Of a stretch of 32,134 nt of DNA, positions 26,808 to 32,134 are shown in pieces. The first letter of the stretch is position 1. The number at the start of each line of letters is the position of its first letter. The notes beneath the pieces were generated by a model that saw nothing but the letters and a program-made list of their open reading frames with translations, searched no databases and was not told the origin of the DNA. Position numbers and translations under genes: made by a program. The stretch is from contig JAUTXN010000283.1 of the NCBI GenBank assembly GCA_030838045.1, positions 1 to 32,134 of the forward strand, given 5' to 3'. Source of the DNA: Acidimicrobiaceae bacterium. GTDB taxonomy: Bacteria; Actinomycetota; Acidimicrobiia; Acidimicrobiales; Palsa-688.

Positions 26808-27748
26808 CCCGGACGGTGGTCGTCGGGGCGGGCCAGCTCGGACCGGTGCGGCGTGAGGACTCCCGTGACTCGGTCGTCGAGCGGCTCATCGTTCTGGTCG
26901 AGGAGGGGGCGTCGCAGGGGTGCCAGCTCGTCGTGTTCCCGGAGTTGGCGCTGACCAGCTTCTTCCCGCGGTGGGCGATCGAGGACCCCCGGGAGCTCGA
27001 CGCCTGGTTCGAGACGGAGATGCCCGGGCCGGCCACCAAGGCCCTGTTCGATGTGGCGGCCGAGCGCGGCGTCGGGTTCTGTCTCGGCTATGCCGAGCTG
27101 ACGCCCGACGGACACCGGTACAACAGCCAGATCCTGGTGGAGCGGGACGGGTCGGTCGTCGGGATTTTTCGCAAGGTGCACCTCCCGGGACATGAGGAGA
27201 TCGAGCCGTGGCGGCCGTTCCAGCATCTGGAGCGCCGGTACTTCGAGCCCGGGCCCGATGGTTTCGGGGTGTGGCGCAGCTTCGGTGGTGTGGTCGGGAT
27301 GATGATCTGCAACGACCGGCGCTGGCCCGAGACGTACCGGGTGATGGGGCTCCAGGGGGCGGAGCTGATCCTGTGCGGCTACAACACGCCGCGGCATTAC
27401 CCGCCCGACCCGAGCCAGGATCCGTTGCAGGGGTTCCACAATGCCCTCGTGATGCAGTCGGGGGCGTATCAGAACGGGACGTGGGTGGTCGGCGTGGCCA
27501 AGGGCGGGACCGAGGAAGGGGTGGAGATGCTGGCCGAGAGCTGCATCATCGCCCCGTCGGGCCAGATCGTGGCGGCAGCCGCCACGGCGGGCGACGAGCT
27601 TGTGGTGGCGTCGTGCGACCTCGACCGGTGCGCCCACTACAAGGAGACCCTGTTCGACTTCGAGCGGTACCGGATGATCGAGCACTACGGACTGATCACC
27701 AGCCGTCGTGGCGCCATCGCCCCTGATCCGCCGGAGGAGACCTCATGA
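26804..27748 (+). CDS. N-carbamoyl-D-amino acid hydrolase (nitrilase superfamily)
   Basis: A 314-residue C-N hydrolase that would release ammonia, CO2 and a D-amino acid from the N-carbamoyl derivative. The catalytic triad is Glu 47 (FPELALTSFFPRW), Lys 124 (FRKVHLPGHEE) and Cys 169 (MICNDRRWPET). RPFQHLERRYFEPG, GYNTPRHYPP and MQSGAYQNGTW match the D-carbamoylase of Agrobacterium closely. The GTG at 26804 overlaps the stop of the L-type carbamoylase. Beta-ureidopropionase is the nearest alternative, but the motif details favour the D-carbamoylase branch. Confidence 0.9.
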   Translation: MTRTVVVGAGQLGPVRREDSRDSVVERLIVLVEEGASQGCQLVVFPELALTSFFPRWAIEDPRELDAWFETEMPGPATKALFDVAAERGVGFCLGYAELTPDGHRYNSQILVERDGSVVGIFRKVHLPGHEEIEPWRPFQHLERRYFEPGPDGFGVWRSFGGVVGMMICNDRRWPETYRVMGLQGAELILCGYNTPRHYPPDPSQDPLQGFHNALVMQSGAYQNGTWVVGVAKGGTEEGVEMLAESCIIAPSGQIVAAAATAGDELVVASCDLDRCAHYKETLFDFERYRMIEHYGLITSRRGAIAPDPPEETS

Positions 27749-30480
27749 CCGCGATCGACACCAACGTGGTGACCTTCACGGTCAACGGGTCGCCGGTTTC
27801 GGTGCGGGGCGACCATCCCCACCTGCTGGCGGCGCTGCGTGAGGAGCTGGACCTGACGGCGGCCAAGGACGGGTGTTCGCCGACCGGCCAGTGCGGGTGC
27901 TGCACCGTGCTGATCGACGGCAAGGCCCAGGTGAGCTGCCAGTACCCCGTGGCCAAGGCATCGGGGCGGAGCGTGGTCACCGTCGAGGGGTTGCCATCGG
28001 ACGAGCGCGCGACGTTTGCCGCCGCCTTTGCCGCCTGTGGGGGGCTGCAGTGCGGGTTCTGCATCCCGGGGATCGTGGTGCGGGCCAAGGCCCAGATCGA
28101 CAAGAAGGGAGCGGCGCTGACCCGCGAGGAGATGTCGCGCCACCTCGGAGCGCATCTGTGCCGCTGCACCGGCTACGTCAAGATCCTCGACGCCATCGAG
28201 ATGGTGGCGCGCGGTGAGACGCCTCCGGTCGTGGCCCCGGCGGGGGGGGTGGGAAGCAGCGGGGGGCGGTACCAGGCCGAGGCGCTGACGCTCGGCGACC
28301 GGGACTACGTGGACGACATCCGGGTGCCGGGTCTTCTGCATGGCGCACTGCACCTGGCGGCCCACGCCCGGGCCGTGGTGCGGGGCATCTCCACGGCGGC
28401 GGCGGCGGGGGCGCCCGGCGTGGTGGCGGTGTACACCGCGGCGGATGTCCCGGGTGCGCTGCGGGTGGGGATCATCTACAAGGACTGGCCGGTGTTCATA
28501 CCCGTGGGCGGGCAGACGTCGTATCTGGGGGATGTACTGGCGATCGTCGTCGCCGATACCCGGGAGCACGCTCGTGATGCCGCGACATTGGTGTCGGTCG
28601 AGTACGAGGTGTTGCCGGCGGTGACGGACCCGGCCTCGGCGGTGGCGGCGGGCAGCCCCGTCGCCGTGTGGGGGACCGACTCCAACGTGTTGTCCCGGTC
28701 GGTGTACCGGCGGGGCGACGTTGAGAGGTCGTTGGCGGGCTCGGCCCACGTGGTGCACCAGGTGTTCCAGACCCAGCGGGTGGAGCAGGCGTTCCTGGAG
28801 CCGGAGTCGACCGTGGCCGTCCCTGTGGGCGCTCCCGGTGCGGCTGGTGCGGGTGGCGGGGCTGGCGGGGTTGGTGCGGCGGGGGTGGCTGGTGCGGCTG
28901 GCGGGGCTGGGGCGGCTGGCGGGGCTGGTGGGCGGCGGGTGCACGTGTACTCCGGCGGCCAGGGGGTGTGGGACGACCGGGACCAGATCGCCTCGGTGCT
29001 GGGCGTGGGGCGGGACTCGGTGACCGTCGAGCTGGTTTCCAACGGCGGCGCCTTCGGCGGCAAGGAGGACATGGCCAATCAGGCCCAGACCACCTTGGCG
29101 GCCTGGCTGCTCGGCCAGCCCGTCAAGTGCACGCTGTCGCGTGAGGAAAGCCTCCTCATCCACGCCAAGCGCCATCCGGTCCGGGCCGAGTACTGGGCCG
29201 GGTGCGATTCGGCGGGGCGACTCACCGGCCTCAGGTGCCGGTTGTTGGGCGACTCGGGTGCCTACGCCAGCGTGGGCATGAAGGTGATGGAACGGGCGGC
29301 AGGCCATGCCAGCGGCCCGTACCAGTTGCCCGCCATCGACGTGGAGTCGGTGGCCGCCCGGACCAACAACCCGATCTGCGGCGCCTTCCGGGGCTTCGGC
29401 GCCAACCAGGCCCAGTTCGCCATGGAGGGGGTGCTCGACCGGCTGGCTTCTCTGGTGGGCATCTCCGGCTGGGAGATCCGCAAACGCAACGTCATCAAGC
29501 CGGGCCAGGTCTGGGGTCCGGGCCAGATCATGGACGACGGGTGCCTCGGTGCCGAGCGGTGCCTGGATGAGATTCGCCCGGCCTACGAGTCGGCGTCGGC
29601 GGATCCGACCAAGGCGGTCGGCCTCGGGCTGGGCCTCAAGAACTCCGGTCTGGGCAACGGTTTCAAGGAGGTCACCAAGGCGGTCGTACGTTTCCAGCCC
29701 GACGGGACGATCGAGGTGCGCCACGGCTGGACGGAGATGGGCCAGGGGGTGCACACCGTCGCCCTGCAGGTGGCGGTCGAGGAGCTGGGCGACCTGGGCG
29801 TGGACGCGTCACGGATCCGGGTGCTGGTCGACACCACCCGGGAGCTCGGTTTCGGCCAGACCACGGGAAGCCGGGGCACGTTGATGGGCGCGGGTGCCGT
29901 CAAGGACGCGTGCCGGGTGGCGCGAGAGGGCGGGTGCCAGGTCGGGGTCGACTACGTGGGCGAGTACCGCGTGGACTGGACCAACTCGCTCTCCGAGGGC
30001 CTGGAGCACCCGATCATCCACTCGGCGTTCGGCTATGCCGCCCAGATGGTGGTGATGGACCGGGAGACCGGTGCCGTCGACCGGGTGGTCGCCGTCCACG
30101 ACGTGGGTCGGGCCGTGAATCCGCAGCTGTGCGAAGGCCAGATCGAAGGCAGCGTCCATATGGGCCTCGGGTACGCCCTCACCGAGGACTTCCCGGCCGA
30201 CGAGTTGGGGCGCCCGCAGAACATGACGCTTCGCAGCCTCGACATCCTGCGGCCGAAGGACGTGCCCCCGATCGAGGTGGTCCTGGTCGAGGCGCCCCAG
30301 CCGGGGAGTCCCTACGGGATCAAAGGGGTCGGCGAAATCGGGTTGGTTCCCACCGCCGGAGCGGTCGCGTCGGCCCTCCACGACCTCGATGGCGCGTGGC
30401 GCGACACCCTGCCGATGCGGCCCCGCCGCGGCGGGGCGCCTGGCGCGGCGGGCGGTGCTGGCGCGGCGGGCGGCGGCTGA
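27745..30480 (+). CDS. Fused 2Fe-2S/molybdopterin hydroxylase, XdhD-like
   Basis: A 911-residue fusion. Residues 1-155 carry both [2Fe-2S] domains (Cys 44, 50, 53, 65, then 103, 106, 139, 141); from about 180 the molybdenum-binding domains follow, with GGQGVWDDRDQIA, GGAFGGKEDM, NNPICGAFRGFGANQAQ, TEMGQGVHTVALQ, FGQTTGSRGTLMG and GIKGVGEIG whose Glu (about 864) is the general base. There is no FAD domain, as in E. coli XdhD, which works with a separate FAD protein. A 37-residue Gly/Ala-rich insertion at 361-397 and a GGAPGAAGGAGAAGGG tail are low-complexity additions. The ATG at 27745 overlaps the carbamoylase stop, with GGAGGAG upstream. It probably hydroxylates a purine or other N-heterocycle; no in-frame TGA suggests a selenocysteine. 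Confidence 0.88.
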   Translation: MTAIDTNVVTFTVNGSPVSVRGDHPHLLAALREELDLTAAKDGCSPTGQCGCCTVLIDGKAQVSCQYPVAKASGRSVVTVEGLPSDERATFAAAFAACGGLQCGFCIPGIVVRAKAQIDKKGAALTREEMSRHLGAHLCRCTGYVKILDAIEMVARGETPPVVAPAGGVGSSGGRYQAEALTLGDRDYVDDIRVPGLLHGALHLAAHARAVVRGISTAAAAGAPGVVAVYTAADVPGALRVGIIYKDWPVFIPVGGQTSYLGDVLAIVVADTREHARDAATLVSVEYEVLPAVTDPASAVAAGSPVAVWGTDSNVLSRSVYRRGDVERSLAGSAHVVHQVFQTQRVEQAFLEPESTVAVPVGAPGAAGAGGGAGGVGAAGVAGAAGGAGAAGGAGGRRVHVYSGGQGVWDDRDQIASVLGVGRDSVTVELVSNGGAFGGKEDMANQAQTTLAAWLLGQPVKCTLSREESLLIHAKRHPVRAEYWAGCDSAGRLTGLRCRLLGDSGAYASVGMKVMERAAGHASGPYQLPAIDVESVAARTNNPICGAFRGFGANQAQFAMEGVLDRLASLVGISGWEIRKRNVIKPGQVWGPGQIMDDGCLGAERCLDEIRPAYESASADPTKAVGLGLGLKNSGLGNGFKEVTKAVVRFQPDGTIEVRHGWTEMGQGVHTVALQVAVEELGDLGVDASRIRVLVDTTRELGFGQTTGSRGTLMGAGAVKDACRVAREGGCQVGVDYVGEYRVDWTNSLSEGLEHPIIHSAFGYAAQMVVMDRETGAVDRVVAVHDVGRAVNPQLCEGQIEGSVHMGLGYALTEDFPADELGRPQNMTLRSLDILRPKDVPPIEVVLVEAPQPGSPYGIKGVGEIGLVPTAGAVASALHDLDGAWRDTLPMRPRRGGAPGAAGGAGAAGGG
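28825..28935 (+). repeat. In-frame Gly/Ala-coding simple repeat inside the XdhD-like gene
   Basis: About 110 bp of irregular ggtgcggctggcggggct-type repeats encode the Gly/Ala tract at residues 361-397, at the surface-loop position before VYSGGQ where relatives have only a few residues. The strand is extremely G-rich. Confidence 0.8.
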
Positions 30481-30488
30481 GCTCCTCG

Positions 30489-31511
30489 GTGGACTTGTCG
30501 ACGACCGGTGGCCTCGTGTGCGGCCACCATCACCTGTACTCGGCACTCGCCCGAGGCATGCCTGCGCCGCCGACTCAGCCGACCGATTTCGTGACCATCC
30601 TGGAGCAGATCTGGTGGCGGCTGGACGCGGCGCTCGACCTCGAGATGATCCGCTGGTCGGCCATGCTCGGCGCCCTCGAGGCGCTGGAGTGCGGCACGAC
30701 CGCCATCATCGACCACCACGAGTCGCCTGCCGCCATCGAGGGCAGCCTTTCGGTCATCGCCGAGGCGTGCGCCGCGGTCGGTGTCCGGACCTGCCTGGCG
30801 TATGGCATCACGGACCGCCACGGGGGCGACGGAGCCCGCCGAGGGCTGGAGGAGAACGAGCGGTTTCTCCGAGGTGGGGGCCGGGGAATGGTCGGCGTCC
30901 ACGCCGCTTTCACCTGTTCCGACGCCACGCTGGCGGCGGCCGCGGAGTTGGCTGCCGATGTCGGAGTCGGTGTGCACATCCATGTGGCCGAAGGGCGGGT
31001 GGACGCTTCGGCCGGCAAGCGACTGGCCGGCTTGGCGCGAGACGACTGGCTGCTGGTGCACTGTGTCCATCTCGACCGCGACCTGCCCGGCACCATCGCC
31101 CACAACCCCAGGTCCAACATGAACAACGCCGTGGGCTACGCGCGACCGGCCAGCCGGTCCAATCCCGTCGTGCTCGGCACCGACGGGATCGGTGCCGACA
31201 TGCTCGAGGAGTTCCGGCTGGCCTACGCCCGGTTGCGCGAAGACGACGTGACGGCGTCGCCCGACGTGGCCTGGGGGTGGCTGACGGGCGGGTACCAGCT
31301 CATGCCCGAAGCGGCGGATGACGTGGTCGTGTGGGACCGGCCCCAGGTGAGTGACCCGTGGTGGGCCGCCTTCACGCCCGGCGTCCGGGCGCTCGACGTG
31401 ACCGTCGCCGGGGAGAAGGTGCTGCACGATGGCGTGGCGACCCGGGTGGATGCCGACGAGGTGCGGGCCAAGGCGGCGGAACAGGCGGCCCGACTGTTCG
31501 CCCGCCTGTGA
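30489..31511 (+). CDS. Short SsnA-like amidohydrolase lacking the N-terminal beta domain
   Basis: A 340-residue amidohydrolase. CGHHHLYSALARGMP (metal His 13, 15), DFVTILEQIWWRLDAALDLEMI, TTAIIDHHESPAAIEGSL, HIHVAEG (His 163, 165), VHCVHLD (His 191), HNPRSN and GTDGIGADM (Asp 232) match SsnA-type aminohydrolases. Normal SsnA proteins have about 60 residues of beta-strands before the HxH, which pair with C-terminal strands in a composite domain. Here the HxH is 13 residues from the GTG at 30489, while the C-terminal strands (DDVVVWDRP, LDVTVAGEKVLHDG) remain. The XdhD-like stop lies just 8 bp upstream, so there is no room for the missing part in this frame. All active-site residues are kept, so it is probably functional. 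Substrate unknown. Confidence 0.8.
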   Translation: MDLSTTGGLVCGHHHLYSALARGMPAPPTQPTDFVTILEQIWWRLDAALDLEMIRWSAMLGALEALECGTTAIIDHHESPAAIEGSLSVIAEACAAVGVRTCLAYGITDRHGGDGARRGLEENERFLRGGGRGMVGVHAAFTCSDATLAAAAELAADVGVGVHIHVAEGRVDASAGKRLAGLARDDWLLVHCVHLDRDLPGTIAHNPRSNMNNAVGYARPASRSNPVVLGTDGIGADMLEEFRLAYARLREDDVTASPDVAWGWLTGGYQLMPEAADDVVVWDRPQVSDPWWAAFTPGVRALDVTVAGEKVLHDGVATRVDADEVRAKAAEQAARLFARL

Positions 31512-31559
31512 CGCGTGCCGGTGGCGGGACGTGCCCGGCTGTGACGTGAAGGAGATCTC

Positions 31560-32134
31560 ATGAGCCCCGTCGCCCTGTACCTGCAGGACGCTCACCCGCT
31601 GCGCGACGCCATGGAGTACGTGCGTTACGCCGAGCAGCAGGGGTTCGGCGCGGTGTGGCAGGCCGACAGCCGGTTGGTACGGGAGTGCAGCGTGGCCATG
31701 GCTGCCTTCGCCGCCACCAGCGAACGCATCAAGGTCGGCTCGGGCGTGGTCGATTGCTGGACCCGCAACCCGGCCCGGCTGGCCGCCACGTTCTCCACCC
31801 TCGACGACCTGGCGCCGGGCCGCATCATCCTCGGGATCGGGGCGTGGTGGGAGCCCCTCGCCACCAAGGTCGGCGTCAACCGGGTGCGGCCCTTGCTGGC
31901 CATGCGCGAGATCGTGACCGTGGTGCGGCGCCTGCTGGCCAACGAGACCGTCACCTTCGACGGCGAGTTCGTCCACCTCGACGGCGTCGAGCTCGACTAC
32001 GTGCACCAGGAGCGTCGGCCCAAGGACGTCCCGATCGTCATCGGCGCCACGGGGATGCAGATGATGCGGCTGGCCGGCGAGATCGGCGACGGTGCGCTCC
32101 TCAACTACCTCGTGTCGCCCGCGTACAACACGAC
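31560..32134 (+). CDS. LLM-class flavin/F420-dependent oxidoreductase, 3' partial
   Basis: The ATG at 31560 has GAAGGAG five bases upstream, and the frame stays open to the window end (191 codons). [33 protein letters not shown] is a luciferase-like first strand-helix unit; then [44 protein letters not shown] and the later [28 protein letters not shown] are typical of N5,N10-methylene-tetrahydromethanopterin reductase-like LLM proteins, many of which use coenzyme F420. It follows the SsnA-like gene by 48 bp and probably belongs to operon E. A reduction step on a heterocycle is possible; the substrate is unknown. Confidence 0.88.
   Translation, partial: MSPVALYLQDAHPLRDAMEYVRYAEQQGFGAVWQADSRLVRECSVAMAAFAATSERIKVGSGVVDCWTRNPARLAATFSTLDDLAPGRIILGIGAWWEPLATKVGVNRVRPLLAMREIVTVVRRLLANETVTFDGEFVHLDGVELDYVHQERRPKDVPIVIGATGMQMMRLAGEIGDGALLNYLVSPAYNT

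Noticed and set aside
27745-30480. Selenoprotein or selenium-dependent enzyme
   Set aside because: No in-frame TGA occurs before the real stop and no selenium genes are visible; a labile selenium cofactor cannot be judged from sequence.

Overview
This 32 kb window is very GC-rich, with dense collinear operons, GTG and TTG starts, a Tat-type lipoprotein and an LLM/F420-type oxidoreductase. This suggests a high-GC actinobacterium, possibly of the Acidimicrobiia type; the taxonomic call is inference from composition and gene style, not from a marker gene. No rRNA, tRNA, CRISPR array, transposase or integrase was recognised.

Most of the window reads as a purine and N-carbamoyl catabolic island. 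Left edge (2-2052, +): the end of an ABC-2 type permease and a lactate-monooxygenase-like FMN enzyme. Operon A (10110 back to 2097, -) holds a three-subunit xanthine dehydrogenase-family enzyme (FAD, 2Fe-2S, Mo), an isopenicillin-N-synthase-like Fe(II) oxygenase, a purine phosphoribosyltransferase and two different PLP fold-type II enzymes. A secreted beta-helix protein with three C-terminal jelly-roll-like repeats (10186-13188, -) and two convergent amidohydrolases (13278-14621, +; 14847-16229, -, the latter close to 8-oxoguanine deaminase) follow. Operon B (16493-21440, +) is an NMT1/THI5-like ABC importer (binding protein, ATPase, two permeases) ending in an adenosine/adenine deaminase-family gene. 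Operon C (23822 back to 21437, -) has a nucleoside hydrolase and a DHA2-type MFS exporter. Operon D (25519 back to 24039, -) has a thiamine-binding-like/HTH fusion regulator and a ribokinase. Operon E (25626 to beyond the right edge, +) has an M20 N-carbamoyl-L-amino-acid/allantoate-type amidohydrolase, an N-carbamoyl-D-amino-acid hydrolase, a fused 2Fe-2S/Mo hydroxylase of XdhD architecture, a short SsnA-like amidohydrolase and an LLM oxidoreductase.

A coherent inferred scheme: uptake by the ABC system; deamination and N-glycosidic cleavage to hypoxanthine, xanthine or urate-level rings; ribose kept through ribokinase; bases salvaged by the phosphoribosyltransferase or oxidised by the two molybdenum hydroxylases; 8-oxoguanine deaminated to urate; and ring-opened N-carbamoyl products of either stereochemistry hydrolysed by the two carbamoylases. 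The XdhD-like plus SsnA-like plus PLP-lyase combination recalls the ygeX/ssnA/xdhD gene set linked to uric acid breakdown, but no urate oxidase, dihydropyrimidinase/hydantoinase or carbamoyltransferase lies in the window, so the ring-opening step is not explained.

Nine adjacent gene pairs overlap by exactly 4 bp (five ATGA, one GTGA, three TTGA), which supports the operon assignments. No gene-free stretch exceeds 300 bp; the longer intergenic regions are described individually.
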